NCBI RefSeq assembly: GCF_000147335.1
Contig: NC_014501.1
Coordinates: 4,356,001-4,420,000, forward strand
Reading direction: 5' to 3'
DNA from: Gloeothece verrucosa PCC 7822
GTDB lineage: Bacteria > Cyanobacteriota > Cyanobacteriia > Cyanobacteriales > Microcystaceae
Length of the DNA stretch: 64,000 nucleotides
Of the stretch, positions 36,797-46,668 are shown one piece after another. The notes beneath the pieces are model-generated. The model saw only the letters and a program-made list of their open reading frames with translations. It searched no databases and was not told the origin of the DNA. Positions within the stretch are counted from its first letter, which is position 1. Each line of letters begins with the position of its first letter. Position numbers and translations under genes: made by a program.

Positions 36797-36858
36797 CAGT
36801 TATTAGTCATCAGTTATTAGTCATCAGTCATCAGTCATCAGTCATTAGTCATTAGTCA
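36793..36858. repeat. Heptamer (STRR) array over the phoH start
   Basis: About nine heptamers of TCATCAG/TTATTAG/TCATTAG type, the same family as at 24549-24752. On the minus strand they read as ATGACTG/ATGACTA units, and the last ATG is the phoH start codon. The usual ribosome site position is therefore repeat sequence. Confidence 0.88.
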
Positions 36859-36918
36859 GAGCGTCTTCTCCCTGTTCCTATTGCCTATTGCAAGAATGCC
36901 TGTTTCCTGTTAACTGTT

Positions 36919-37272
36919 TTACTGTGCTTGACTAGCGACTTCTACTACTTTAGCAAAGGCTTGAGGGTCTAGGACAGCTAACTGAGCTAACATTTTTCGG
37001 TTGAGTTGAATGTTGGCTTTTTTGAGTTGTCCAGTGAGTTTACTATAACTCATGCCGTTCTGACGAGCAGAAGCGTTAATTCTGGTAATCCAAAGACGAC
37101 GAAAATCGCGCTTGCGTTTGCGACGATCACGGTAAGCGTTCCGCAGGGCTTTCATTACCTGCTGATTGGCTGTGCGGAAAAGCTTTGAGTGAGAACCTCT
37201 AAAGCCTTTAGCTAATTTCAGCACTTTTTTGCGACGTTTACGAGCAACGTTACCTCGTTTTACTCTTGTCAT
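36919..37272 (-). CDS. rplT: 50S ribosomal protein L20
   Basis: A 117-aa basic ribosomal protein, binding 23S rRNA early in assembly of the large subunit. Recognisable from the start [20 protein letters not shown] and the core [22 protein letters not shown], and from the standard length. It lies 46 bp downstream of rpmI on the same strand, the usual order. infC is not present here. Confidence 0.97.
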   Translation of the reverse strand: MTRVKRGNVARKRRKKVLKLAKGFRGSHSKLFRTANQQVMKALRNAYRDRRKRKRDFRRLWITRINASARQNGMSYSKLTGQLKKANIQLNRKMLAQLAVLDPQAFAKVVEVASQAQ

Positions 37273-37318
37273 AAATTTCCCTCTAGAATTTTTTTTAGGT
37301 CAGCTTTCTTTTTTCAAG

Positions 37319-37522
37319 TTACAGATAAGGCAGCATCAGGCGCACTTCTTTGGTGTCTGCCTCACTGACTAAAGAGATTTCAGACAAACGGCGACGCTTA
37401 CGTTCTGAACTTTTGTGCTGTAATAAGTGGTTTTTGTAGGCTTTGCGACGAAAGATCTTTTTCCCGCTACCTGTGGCGCGGAATCTTTTAGCCGCCGCCT
37501 TGCGGGTTTTCAGTTTCGGCAT
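37319..37522 (-). CDS. rpmI: 50S ribosomal protein L35
   Basis: A 67-aa protein with the L35 start [20 protein letters not shown] and the conserved [14 protein letters not shown]-like centre. It is the first gene of the rpmI-rplT operon. In many bacteria this operon is controlled by L20 binding a leader RNA; I could not identify such a leader in the roughly 70 bp upstream. Confidence 0.96.
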   Translation of the reverse strand: MPKLKTRKAAAKRFRATGSGKKIFRRKAYKNHLLQHKSSERKRRRLSEISLVSEADTKEVRLMLPYL

Positions 37523-37593
37523 GGACTCTTATCAAATTCGACACAATTGACTATCATACCACGCTAGAGCTACCTTTTACAAGACTAAAATGG

Positions 37594-38622
37594 CTAGGGA
37601 GTCAAGAGTTTCGCCGTTAATTTTTCTCCATGTCTGTGCTGATGCCAATTCCAAGCATGAGCAATAATATTTTTTAGCTCGTAATATTGGGGTTTCCAGC
37701 CTAAAACGGTTTTCGCTTTGGCACTACTGCCGACTAAAACCGGTGGATCACCGGCACGGCGTTCACATTCTACTACTTTAATGGGTTTGCCGGTAACGAC
37801 CCGGGCGGTTTCGATCACTTCTTTGACAGAGAACCCATTGCCATTGCCCAAATTAAAAGCGTTACTTTCTCCGCCTTCAAGGAGATATTCTAAACCTAAG
37901 ACATGAGCATCGGCTAAATCCACCACATGAATGTAATCTCGAATACAAGTGCCATCCGGGGTAGGATAATCTGTCCCAAACACCGAAATACTCTCTCTTT
38001 GTCCGAGGGCGGCTAAGAGAATTAGGGGAATCAGATGAGTTTCTGGTTGATGGTCTTCTCCGAGTTGTCCACTAGGGTCTGCCCCTGCGGCATTAAAATA
38101 GCGGAAACAGACAGACTTTAACCCGTAAGCGTGATCAAAATCGGCCAAAATTTTCTCCACCATTAACTTCGTGTGACCATAGGGGTTAATGGGATTTTGG
38201 GGATGATCTTCTGTCAGGGGCATAAATTGAGGAACCCCATAAGTCGCACAGGTAGAAGAAAAGACGATTTTTTTGACATTAGCCGCTACCATTGCCTCTA
38301 ATAAGGTGAGGGTTCCCACTACGTTATTGCGGTAATACATCGCAGGGTTAGTCACTGACTCACCGACAAAAATGTAAGCGGCAAAGTGCATCACCGCAGC
38401 AATGGAGTAGCGTTTAAATAGGTCATCGAGTAAAGCGCGATCGCTAATGTCTCCTTGTATTAATTCTACTTGTAAAACTTTTTCTACTAGGTCACGATGT
38501 CCATAGACTAGGTTATCGAGAATGATGACACTATAGCCGGCTTTTTGTAAAGCTTGTACGGCATGAGAGCCTATATAGCCGGCTCCGCCTGTTACTAATA
38601 TCGTTGGTTTAAGTTCACTCAC
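37594..38622 (-). CDS. galE: UDP-glucose 4-epimerase
   Basis: A 342-aa short-chain dehydrogenase-type epimerase interconverting UDP-glucose and UDP-galactose. NAD-binding motif GGAGYIGSHAVQALQ at the N-terminus; catalytic SSTCATYG (Ser/Thr) with YGHTKLMVE (Tyr-Lys); substrate-binding RYFNAAGADP. It supplies precursors for glycolipids and surface polysaccharide. Standard length, with no anomaly seen. Confidence 0.95.
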   Translation of the reverse strand: MSELKPTILVTGGAGYIGSHAVQALQKAGYSVIILDNLVYGHRDLVEKVLQVELIQGDISDRALLDDLFKRYSIAAVMHFAAYIFVGESVTNPAMYYRNNVVGTLTLLEAMVAANVKKIVFSSTCATYGVPQFMPLTEDHPQNPINPYGHTKLMVEKILADFDHAYGLKSVCFRYFNAAGADPSGQLGEDHQPETHLIPLILLAALGQRESISVFGTDYPTPDGTCIRDYIHVVDLADAHVLGLEYLLEGGESNAFNLGNGNGFSVKEVIETARVVTGKPIKVVECERRAGDPPVLVGSSAKAKTVLGWKPQYYELKNIIAHAWNWHQHRHGEKLTAKLLTP

Positions 38623-39094
38623 AATCTTTTCAGTTAACCGATCAGCATGATTTGTTTAGAATTTAACATATCATCATCTACATCAGTAACTTGTTTTGGC
38701 TATAAAGTTTCGGTTGAGCCGCGCCCCGACCTGATGCTCATTTGGCAATCGCGCTTGACTCAAAAAAGAATCCCTGAAAAATCCAGTCTGGCTTGTTTTT
38801 GGGGAGCAACCCCAACTCACTGCTGCTGAAATTTTTGGAGTTATATGATAATATTAGCGAAATATGGCTTTATTACTTGGTAGAGCCTGATCAAGCCAAG
38901 GAAATCATTATTCTGAACGTATATTTGGTTACATTCCAGGAACAGAAATATTTTATAAATCAATCAAGTAAATCAGACAAGATATTAAAGTTAAAGTGGG
39001 ACTAACAAAAAAGCTAGTCCCTTCATCATTTCTTTTGCCTTGAAATCTAATTCTAACCGCACAGGGTTTTAATTTTTCATCGTTCATTAATTGC
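38623..39094. other. Intergenic region with possible gene remnants
   Basis: This 472-bp gap separates galE and the Trypco1-like gene. Two short plus-strand frames (38647-38829, 38793-39005) have no recognisable similarity and no ribosome sites; together they may be remains of a decayed gene. A stable hairpin lies at 38998-39021. Confidence 0.4.
38998..39021 (-). terminator. Probable terminator of the Trypco1-like gene
   Basis: Perfect 7-bp stem GGGACTA (38998-39004) with TAGTCCC (39015-39021). Read on the minus strand, it comes 74 bp after the Trypco1-like stop and is followed by a T-containing but not uniform tract. Confidence 0.55.
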
Positions 39095-39487
39095 TTAATT
39101 TTCCCACTCTAAAGTAATTTTTAGATTAGTTCTACTACAACTTTTGACTAATAAAGTCGTAAGTTTTCCTGAGTTTACTCCAATTTCTAACCCAAATTCT
39201 ACAGTGGCTTTTTTCGGCTTAATCTTGTTAAAGCTGGTGGTCATAGAAGTAGCTATCGCTTCTATAGCATCGGTGACTTCACTAAAATCAAATTCATCCA
39301 CTATATTTACATCTACTTCCTCATTTAGAGGCGTTGCTTCCACCATAATCGTCACTTCATCAGTTATTTTTACCGACACCACCTCTCTATAACCGAGTAT
39401 CTCATCATTATCACTAAGCATTTTTCCTCTTATCTTTTTCCCTGAACAATTAAAAATTAACAATGTACCCTTATGATCATGAGACAT
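39095..39487 (-). CDS. Trypco1 / CU044_2847-like protein
   Basis: A 130-aa soluble protein. The C-terminal half shows the trypsin-co-occurring domain pattern: a helix (DFSEVTDAIEAIATSMTTSF), then a strand KKATVEFGLEIGVNSGKLTT and a final strand NLKITLEW. Trypco domains are known from comparative genomics of bacterial conflict systems, where they sit beside trypsin-like proteases and other effectors. No protease or other effector is adjacent; its neighbours are galE and glmU. Family assignment is by pattern and is moderately sure; function is not established. Confidence 0.65.
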   Translation of the reverse strand: MSHDHKGTLLIFNCSGKKIRGKMLSDNDEILGYREVVSVKITDEVTIMVEATPLNEEVDVNIVDEFDFSEVTDAIEAIATSMTTSFNKIKPKKATVEFGLEIGVNSGKLTTLLVKSCSRTNLKITLEWEN

Positions 39488-39574
39488 TTTTCCTGAGAAA
39501 TTGAGCGATCAAGTCTTAAATATCATCATCAACCCGAATTTTTTGCGAATTTAATCGATGAATGAGTTATAAGT

Positions 39575-40930
39575 CTAATCATCGGTTTTCAGCCGCCAAC
39601 CCTGTACATTTTTCTGACGTTCTCTAGCAATGGCTAAGGCATCATTGGGAACATCTTTATTAATCACAGAGCCTGCCGCTATGGTAACATTTTCTCCTAC
39701 GGTAATTGGTGCTACCAATACACTATTAGCCCCGGTTTTTGTCCCATTACCAATATAAGTGGGATGTTTTTTCACTCCATCATAATTTGCCGTGATGGTT
39801 CCCGCACCCACATTAACACGCTCTCCTAATGTAGCATCCCCCAAGTAGGACAAATGAGCCACATTACTCTTTTCTCCCACTGTACTCTTTTTAATCTCAA
39901 CAAAATTGCCAATGCGGCAAGAGGATTCAATTTTAGCCTCACCCCGTAAATGAGCATAAGGCCCAATGCGACACCCTGATGCTACCTGAGAATCCGTAAT
40001 CACAGAATATAAAACCGTGACATTTTCCCCAATCTGACTATTTTCAATCATACTCCCTGGTCCGATGCGGCTACCCGTTCCGATTACGGTTTGACCTCTT
40101 AAATGGGTTTGGGGTTCAATAATCACATCCGGCTGTATTTCCACCGTGTCATCAATGGTAATACTATCAGGGTCAATCAGCGTTACACCAGCACGCATCC
40201 AATGGTCTTTTATTCTGGTTTGTAAAACATCGTAAGCTGTGGCTAATTGCTTACGGTCATTAATGCCGCTAATTTCTAAATAATCTTCTACATCGATGGC
40301 CATCACCGGCTCAAGATAATGAACCACATCGGTTAAATAATATTCTTGTTGGTCGTTATCGGCTTTCAATTCTGGCAATATTTTCGCTAATTTTTGCCAA
40401 TTAAAACAATAAATTCCCGCGTTTACCCGTTTATTTTGCCGTTGAGCATCGCTACAATCTCTATCCTCTACAATTTGCGTCACCAAATTATGACCATCAC
40501 AGAATACCCGGCCATAACCTTTAGGGTTCGGTAAATGGGCCGTTAAGAGGGTAGCCGCATTTTGATGAGATTTGTGAAACTCGAGAAGGTTTTGCAGGGT
40601 TTCAGGACGGAGTAAGGGGACATCTCCATTTAGCACCAATAGATCGCCGTGAAAATCTTCTAGATGAGGAATCAGTTGTATAATAGCGTGACCGGTGCCT
40701 AACTGTTCTTTTTGCTCAACAAATTCGATGCCACCATCATGTTGTAGAGTTTGTCTAACTTGTTGAGCTTGATATCCGATAATCACTAAACGTCTTTGGG
40801 GTTTAATCAACTCACAACTTGATAGCACACGTTCTACTAGAGAACGTCCACCCAAAGGATGTAAAACCTTGGGGAGATTAGATTTCATGCGAGTACCTCG
40901 TCCCGCCGCTAGAATTGCTACCGCTACCAT
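39575..40930 (-). CDS. glmU: Bifunctional GlcNAc-1-P uridylyltransferase / GlcN-1-P acetyltransferase
   Basis: A 451-aa enzyme making UDP-GlcNAc for peptidoglycan and lipopolysaccharide. N-terminal pyrophosphorylase: [29 protein letters not shown] and the Q-x-G-T-G-H motif in EQLGTGHA. C-terminal left-handed beta helix with hexapeptides from about residue 250, plus the acetyl-CoA and catalytic regions ([34 protein letters not shown]). Standard length. Confidence 0.96.
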   Translation of the reverse strand: MVAVAILAAGRGTRMKSNLPKVLHPLGGRSLVERVLSSCELIKPQRRLVIIGYQAQQVRQTLQHDGGIEFVEQKEQLGTGHAIIQLIPHLEDFHGDLLVLNGDVPLLRPETLQNLLEFHKSHQNAATLLTAHLPNPKGYGRVFCDGHNLVTQIVEDRDCSDAQRQNKRVNAGIYCFNWQKLAKILPELKADNDQQEYYLTDVVHYLEPVMAIDVEDYLEISGINDRKQLATAYDVLQTRIKDHWMRAGVTLIDPDSITIDDTVEIQPDVIIEPQTHLRGQTVIGTGSRIGPGSMIENSQIGENVTVLYSVITDSQVASGCRIGPYAHLRGEAKIESSCRIGNFVEIKKSTVGEKSNVAHLSYLGDATLGERVNVGAGTITANYDGVKKHPTYIGNGTKTGANSVLVAPITVGENVTIAAGSVINKDVPNDALAIARERQKNVQGWRLKTDD

Positions 40931-41057
40931 TGTTTTAATATTCCTCTAAGTTCTCGAACAGGAGTATATCGCGTCTTGCTCTCCTTTGAGTTAAAAATCT
41001 TGAGAAGTTAAAAAGTAGGCAGTAGGGCTTGCTGGCGATGGCCCTTTGGGTTTATCC

Positions 41058-42104
41058 TCAATTGTTAATTACTGGCTCCCGAATGTAGATAAAGTTCGTA
41101 AAGTGATGAACCAGTTCAGGATTACGCCATCCTTTTGCCGCTTCTTCTGTGATAATCTCTATAGCTTCCCGAGGCGTATAGATTTTTTTATGGGGACGCT
41201 CACTGGTTAAAGCGACATAAATATCTAAAATTTGGAAAATTTGAGCTAACCAGGGAATTTCATCGGCCACTAACCCATCTGGATAACCGCTTCCATCCCA
41301 ACGTTCATGATGATGGCGAATGATTGGCAATACCCCGCGACGGTTTGGGAGAGGTTGACAAATTTCTTCGCCAATGAGGACGTGTTGCTGAATAATTTCT
41401 CTTTCTTCTGGGGTTAGCTCGCCTTTTTTGAGCATAATTTCATCAGGAATGCTAACTGTCCCAATATCGTGAAGATAGGCAGCATAGCGCAAATTTTGCA
41501 GCGCCGAGAAGGACAGTTGCAGGTATTGTCCAAAAGAATTGGCTAATGTGGCCAGTCTAGCGCAAGAATTGCCATTATTTGGATAGCGATTTTCGATGGC
41601 TCGAGCAATAGCAAATAAAACCTGTTCAATTTGATCTAAACCTTCATAAAGTCGCTTTTGTTCGATGAGCGATTTCACTCGACTCGAGAGTAGAGAGCGT
41701 TCTATGGGTTTGGTCAGAACATCATCTCCCCCCACTTGGGCGCAACGGCGACGTAATTGATGATCCTCGGCTACAGTCATAAATATAATCGGGATTGCAC
41801 TGGTGCGCTCATCTTGTTTTAGGCACTGACACACCTCAAATCCTTCCATTCCCGGCATCATTACGTCTAATAAAATTAAATCTGGCCGTTTTTTTAAAAC
41901 ATTATCTACAATATTAAAGTTTTCCTCGGTTTCTATCACTTCATATCCATCTAAAGAGAGAAGGTCTTTAACGGCCATGCGGCTATGGGTATGATCATCA
42001 ATAATCAAAATTTTAGCCGGCTCACAATTAACGATTGCATTCATTGCAGAAATATTAATTTGGGTAAGTTTATTAATTGGGAGAAGAAGATCGCTTACTC
42101 TCAT
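41058..42104 (-). CDS. Response regulator with HD-GYP domain (c-di-GMP phosphodiesterase)
   Basis: A 348-aa regulator; another possible start is Met21 (42044), just before the receiver. The receiver (about 30-150) has acidic D36/D37, phosphoacceptor D80 in ILLDVMMPGM and a KPIERSLL segment. The output is an HD-GYP domain with AAYLHDIGTVSIPDEIMLK, the HVLIGEEI histidine, and HHHERWDGSGYPDGL. HD-GYP enzymes hydrolyse cyclic-di-GMP; the metal-binding HD, HH and GYP residues are all present, so it should be active. The regulated process is unknown. Confidence 0.93.
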   Translation of the reverse strand: MRVSDLLLPINKLTQINISAMNAIVNCEPAKILIIDDHTHSRMAVKDLLSLDGYEVIETEENFNIVDNVLKKRPDLILLDVMMPGMEGFEVCQCLKQDERTSAIPIIFMTVAEDHQLRRRCAQVGGDDVLTKPIERSLLSSRVKSLIEQKRLYEGLDQIEQVLFAIARAIENRYPNNGNSCARLATLANSFGQYLQLSFSALQNLRYAAYLHDIGTVSIPDEIMLKKGELTPEEREIIQQHVLIGEEICQPLPNRRGVLPIIRHHHERWDGSGYPDGLVADEIPWLAQIFQILDIYVALTSERPHKKIYTPREAIEIITEEAAKGWRNPELVHHFTNFIYIREPVINN

Positions 42105-42170
42105 GATAGTCTAATCAGATTTAATTATGTTTAATTTGTCAAGTTTTACCAACAGTTATTTCACCTAAAT

Positions 42171-43094
42171 TTAACTTTTTTGAGAGTTGGCCTCAGCCGG
42201 GTTCAAGTCGCGATTTTCTTCTCTTTGCCAGCGTTTCTTCCAATGACTACTCGGTTCTAGTAAGCTGGTTTGTTGTAAATGGGCGCGGCGCGAACAGATA
42301 ACTGCACCCGGATCGCATAATTGAGGGTCTCGATAGGGAATCGCCGCTCGAGTTTGTAAATGTTCTTGTTCTTTTCTAGAGAGAGGATATGCTTCAAGGC
42401 GGCTCAAACTGGCTAGAGTTCCTGGTGCCAGGCGGCCTACTCCTTGAGTTGAGCCAATGTTTAATCCGGCTAAAATTAACGCACTACGTACCGCCGCCGC
42501 GCAAGAGTATGTGGCTAATCTTCCTTGAGGGCTTAAACATTTGCTCACCTTGGCCAAAAATTCCACTGTCCACAGTTGGGGACATTTAGTCGGAGAAAAA
42601 GGATCTAAAAAAATCCCATCGGCTTGAAAGCGGGATTCTTCCACTTGCTGAATGGTGCTTCTAGCATCTCCTATCAATAACTGAGCCGAAAATTGAGGGG
42701 TTTTTACCTGGTGAGTTTCGGCCAGGGTGGTTAATAATTCGGGAATGGGAGTTTTCCAGTCTTTTAGCAGTTGATGAGCGATGGCCTCAGAGGGAACATT
42801 GGCATCCAGTTCTAAAGCGATTAGCTCTACATGGCAATAGGGATTAACGCTCCAGATGGCTGAAAGAGCCGCCGCCGTATTATATCCTAAACCATAGCAA
42901 ATGTCGAGTAATTTCAGAGTATCGCCCTGGGATGCTTTTTGAGTGATTTGGCAGGGTTCAATATACTTCTTTTGAGCTTCTTGTTTAGCTCCCGAGCAAG
43001 AATGAAAGGCTTCATCAAACTCTTGGGAAAAAAAAGTGTAAGAACCATCTGCCGTGAGTTGGGGGAAAAAATGAGGGGACGGTATTGCCGTCAT
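42171..43094 (-). CDS. MnmD-like tRNA U34 methyltransferase
   Basis: A 307-aa protein of the DUF752/MnmC N-terminal family. In MnmC this half is the SAM-dependent methyltransferase for the final step of 5-methylaminomethyl-2-thiouridine in the tRNA wobble position. Here it is a stand-alone gene with the SAM motif LLDICYGLGYNTAAAL, the DPFSPTKCPQLW loop and GRLATYSCAAAVRSAL. The FAD oxidase half of MnmC is absent, as in other cyanobacteria. Assignment is by family; substrate details are inferred. Confidence 0.87.
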   Translation of the reverse strand: MTAIPSPHFFPQLTADGSYTFFSQEFDEAFHSCSGAKQEAQKKYIEPCQITQKASQGDTLKLLDICYGLGYNTAAALSAIWSVNPYCHVELIALELDANVPSEAIAHQLLKDWKTPIPELLTTLAETHQVKTPQFSAQLLIGDARSTIQQVEESRFQADGIFLDPFSPTKCPQLWTVEFLAKVSKCLSPQGRLATYSCAAAVRSALILAGLNIGSTQGVGRLAPGTLASLSRLEAYPLSRKEQEHLQTRAAIPYRDPQLCDPGAVICSRRAHLQQTSLLEPSSHWKKRWQREENRDLNPAEANSQKS

Positions 43095-43236
43095 TAGAGT
43101 CTTTCGGGGTGTAATCCTACTTAATTTAAACCGCGCCTCTTCGCCAAAGCCCTAGTCCTGAGCTTGTCAAGAGCAGAAGGGTCTGTGAAAGGGCCGTGTC
43201 TTCATTCATATTTTAGCTAAGATTGCTCTCAACGCT

Positions 43237-43971
43237 TTAAAATGATGGGAATTTTCCTTTCCACCACTGTTGCCAGTCCACAAAAGCTTTTTCTAACTTT
43301 TGGTGTTCATCTGCTAAATCTTTTTCTAAAAGTAGTTTATAAGGATCATAATCAGTGATGGGAACCGACATAATTGTCCACAAACAGCGTGCATCCAACA
43401 AATCTTGTTGTCCAATGACCCATAAAAAGGTGCGTTGTAGCCCCCACCCATGAGTATAACGATTATTAGTAAACTGTGTTTCTGTTGCTGTGGTTTCTCC
43501 TTTGGGGTTCACACAAGCACTTAGATAAGCTTTATTTTCATGCTCAAACAGTCCATAATAACCGACATTTTTTATATGTTTAGTTTGCAGTTGGATTGAT
43601 GCTACTTCCATATTTCGATAAATAATAATATAACGATTAATGTTTCCTACATATTCGACATAACGGCCTTCCACTTCTAAACTATCTTTGTTATTAGCAT
43701 ATTTATAAAGGTGACCCGGAGCTTCTCCTGTGCCGAATCGACTACTTTCAACTTTATTGAGTTTGGTTGTTTCCTGGAGTTTCCAACCTGACAGGGGCAC
43801 TGTATCTGGAAAAACGAGATCTTTATGTAACGATTTTTTTTCTTGAGCCGGTGAAAGAATTAATTGTAAAAATACGCCGAAAAAACCTATTAAACTTAAG
43901 CTGAGTAAAGCAATGCGAATTTTTGACCATCCCGGCGGGTTCAAGGATAAGTTATGTATTTTATTAATCAT
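43237..43971 (-). CDS. Cyanoexosortase A system-associated protein (EpsI-like)
   Basis: A 244-aa protein with one N-terminal membrane helix (about 18-38) followed by a soluble domain with SGWKLQ, YVEYVGNINRYI and TRYTHGWGLQRTFLW-like segments. It fits the partner proteins encoded beside cyanobacterial exosortases and resembles the EpsI domain. Its start overlaps the end of the exosortase gene by eight bases, indicating an operon and translational coupling. The molecular role of the partner is unknown. Confidence 0.8.
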   Translation of the reverse strand: MINKIHNLSLNPPGWSKIRIALLSLSLIGFFGVFLQLILSPAQEKKSLHKDLVFPDTVPLSGWKLQETTKLNKVESSRFGTGEAPGHLYKYANNKDSLEVEGRYVEYVGNINRYIIIYRNMEVASIQLQTKHIKNVGYYGLFEHENKAYLSACVNPKGETTATETQFTNNRYTHGWGLQRTFLWVIGQQDLLDARCLWTIMSVPITDYDPYKLLLEKDLADEHQKLEKAFVDWQQWWKGKFPSF

Positions 43972-44842
43972 GTTTTTGTTCTCCCTGTAAGACTTCTTTT
44001 AATACGGTTTCTGACTTGTTTTCAGCACTGCTTGGACGAATATAGAAAAACCAGCAAAATAACCCAAAAATAAACACTGAAATTAAAGCAAAAACAAAGC
44101 TTCCATCTTCTCCATGCCAATACTTAAAGCCTTCTTGATCGCCCTCAGCTACCAATAAAGCTAAAATACAAATCCGTAAAGAGTTAATAAAAAATCCCAG
44201 GGTGGGAGCCAAAATTAAACAGATAATTTTATCTTTATTTTTTTGCGGGAAAAGCAGTAAAAAAAGCACGGCAGTAACAAACATTAAAATCGTTATTTCT
44301 AGCCCTGCACAGGCTTCTAATACTTCTACTTTCCCGGTTGGCAAAGTAATAATAACCCCTTCTTGGTGAACATCAAACCCGGCTAACCACAGGTTGAAAC
44401 TAGCCACCTTGGCAGTTAGTAAAGGTAAATCGATTACCTTTAAAATTGCCGTAAATAGGGGATAGAAAGCTAATAAACTTAAAATAAATATTTCTTTCCA
44501 GTATTGATGTAATTGTTTAACGCCTGAAGCCATTAAGCACAAGGCCAGACCAGACAGAAAAGGAGCAACTCCAAAATGATAGCCAGCCGGCGATAAACTT
44601 CTTGCTAACACTATAGCTAACAAAATTATGCCTAGTAAAGAGGAAAAAATCCCGCTTTCTAATTTCAAGTCTTCTCGTTTATCCCAAAGTAAGGAAGCGA
44701 TGGATAACCAGAGTAAAATACTCAGACTGAGTAAATTTTGCTCTCCGCTCCGGTCAAGCAAGGTTAGATGTAATGCCACTACAGCAGCAGCCAGTCCCAG
44801 TAACCAATAGTTAGGCTTTTGTAGTTGTTTAAGCCAATCCAT
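43964..44842 (-). CDS. crtA: Cyanoexosortase A
   Basis: A 292-aa integral membrane protein with about eight hydrophobic segments. Exosortase active-site residues are conserved: C178 in LEACAGLE, R223 in NSLRICILA, and H243 in YWHGEDG. Exosortases process and probably transfer proteins with a C-terminal PEP-CTERM signal, in genomes that also make exopolysaccharide. The symbol crtA is the exosortase family name, unrelated to carotenoid synthesis. No PEP-CTERM substrate is seen in this window. The nearby glycosyltransferase genes fit the usual link with surface glycan. Confidence 0.88.
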   Translation of the reverse strand: MDWLKQLQKPNYWLLGLAAAVVALHLTLLDRSGEQNLLSLSILLWLSIASLLWDKREDLKLESGIFSSLLGIILLAIVLARSLSPAGYHFGVAPFLSGLALCLMASGVKQLHQYWKEIFILSLLAFYPLFTAILKVIDLPLLTAKVASFNLWLAGFDVHQEGVIITLPTGKVEVLEACAGLEITILMFVTAVLFLLLFPQKNKDKIICLILAPTLGFFINSLRICILALLVAEGDQEGFKYWHGEDGSFVFALISVFIFGLFCWFFYIRPSSAENKSETVLKEVLQGEQKHD

Positions 44843-45082
44843 AGTTATTACTCCTAAAAGTTCTGGTTACTACTTTAGCAGTTTCTTGAGCTTTTGGAGA
44901 GCTTTTTTTATCTTTAAGACCAAGGCCAGCGAGTGGCTCTAATTTTTCAAAAACCGAGTGAAGACAAATGTAATCTATAGACAAATAATGTTCAATAAAA
45001 AATTGACCTTAACTTATACAGGAAGTTATACAGGATTCGCTTAATGAGTTAACAGCGATTACTATTAACAGTTAACAACTCC

Positions 45083-46303
45083 TTATTCTTTCTGGGAAGC
45101 AAACAATTGAGCTAATTTTTCAGCCTCCAACAGAATATTATGCTGAAGGGCTACTCGCTCTGCCCCTCTTTTGCCCATCTGCTCTAGTTCACTAACCGGG
45201 CACTGCAAAACCGTCCGCATACTAGCGGCTAAGGCTTCCACCGAGCCAGCAGGCACTAACCATCCTGATTGCCCTGGTTCAATTAATTCAGGGATGCCGG
45301 CAATATAGGTACTAATCACAGGACGGCCTAGAGCTAGACTTTCCATAATGACCACAGGTAATCCTTCGGCAAAACTCGGCAACACCATAGCCCGAGCGGC
45401 TAAAATTTGTTGCTGTACTTGTGCCTGGGTTGCCCACCCCGTAATTTCTATGGTGTCCTGGAGTCCCCGATTAGTGATGAGGGTTTCAATCTCTTCTCTC
45501 ATGGCTCCGTCACCCACTAAAACGAGTTTTAAAGTAAATCCTTCAGCAACCAATTGACTGACTGCTTCTACCAGCAATAATTGTCCTTTCTGTTCACTGA
45601 GGCGACCGACGCAGACAAAACGAGGCTCATCAGGAATGGGTTGCCAGGGTTGGGACAAAAATGTTTTGTCGAGTCCGCAACGGATGACATGAATTTTCGA
45701 CCATTGACTGTACTCACACCACCGGTACAGTTGACTGCGACCAAATAAACTAACGGCAATGACAAAACTGGCCTGTTGGATTTTTTCAGGTAGTCCCATA
45801 CCGCGAACATTATCAAATTCTTCGGGTCCATGAACCGTAAAACTATAGGGCGGTCCTCCCAAAGTGTTGCATAACAGGACAACAGTCGTCGGCTGGGTGC
45901 CGAAGTGGGAGTGAACATGAGAAATATCTAAACGAGAAAACCACTCTAATAAAACACAGGCTTCGGCTAAGTAAATAATATGTCGCACTATCCCATTACC
46001 GCTAAGCCAACCTGCCGCCAGCCAACCGAGCTTTAACGCTAATAAAAGTGCCTCAAACCAACGCTTAGGGCGGGTCAAAGCTACCCTCAATAAAGCACTT
46101 AAAAGCCCGACTGCGCCGGATTTTAAAATAACATTGGTTTTTTTGAGTTCACAGAGGTCTAGTTCATCGACAATTTTGTCGCTACAGTCTCGATGGGAAA
46201 AGCGCGTGATGGAAAGGTTTAGCTCTTCGAGAGCCAGAATTTCCCGGCGGATAAAGCTATGGCTAACAGTGGGATACTGATTGACAATATAAGCAATATT
46301 CAT
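45083..46303 (-). CDS. Glycosyltransferase family 4 (GT4)
   Basis: A 406-aa soluble GT-B enzyme. N-terminal acceptor domain begins NIAYIVNQYPTVSHSFIRRE, a pattern common in exopolysaccharide GT4 enzymes; the C-terminal donor domain carries FVCVGRLSEQKGQ and the E-x7-E motif in PSFAEGLPVVIMESLALGRP. It transfers a nucleotide-activated sugar with retention of configuration. It lies in the glycan locus near the exosortase, but in a separate unit. The sugar is unknown. Confidence 0.9.
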   Translation of the reverse strand: MNIAYIVNQYPTVSHSFIRREILALEELNLSITRFSHRDCSDKIVDELDLCELKKTNVILKSGAVGLLSALLRVALTRPKRWFEALLLALKLGWLAAGWLSGNGIVRHIIYLAEACVLLEWFSRLDISHVHSHFGTQPTTVVLLCNTLGGPPYSFTVHGPEEFDNVRGMGLPEKIQQASFVIAVSLFGRSQLYRWCEYSQWSKIHVIRCGLDKTFLSQPWQPIPDEPRFVCVGRLSEQKGQLLLVEAVSQLVAEGFTLKLVLVGDGAMREEIETLITNRGLQDTIEITGWATQAQVQQQILAARAMVLPSFAEGLPVVIMESLALGRPVISTYIAGIPELIEPGQSGWLVPAGSVEALAASMRTVLQCPVSELEQMGKRGAERVALQHNILLEAEKLAQLFASQKE

Positions 46304-46668
46304 TCTTGGTCTTTTAAAACGCTAAGGGTGATCGCCGAGCCGACAAAGTTGCTCACTTTTGGCAATATAGCTTACTTCGCCTAATATTTAACGATATTTT
46401 TGTTCTTTGTCAAGCCTAAAATTAGCGATTTTTTTTTTCTTGCAGTTTGACGCAATTTTAAGCTATATTTTTAAAGAGATTACCCAAATATTTTAGGTCA
46501 AAATTATTCGGTTGAAAATTTGACAAAGCCTACCCATAAATAGGAGTTTCGCTGGGTGAAAAAAGCTATTAAAACCCTGTTTGAATCTCTGGATTGAGTG
46601 GGATCACTAAAGAGCCAAAGCCTGAGCAAGTGCCAATTAAATAATTTAGTTAAGTCTTCTTGATGTAA
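46304..46668. other. Intergenic region, no gene recognised
   Basis: A 365-bp gap between divergent glycosyltransferase genes. It has an A/T-rich tract around 46428-46440 and no frame worth naming. It presumably holds two promoters. Confidence 0.5.

Noticed and set aside
38793-39005. 70-codon frame downstream of galE
   Set aside because: No ribosome site, no recognisable domain, and the stop lies in a hairpin that fits better as a terminator for the opposite gene.
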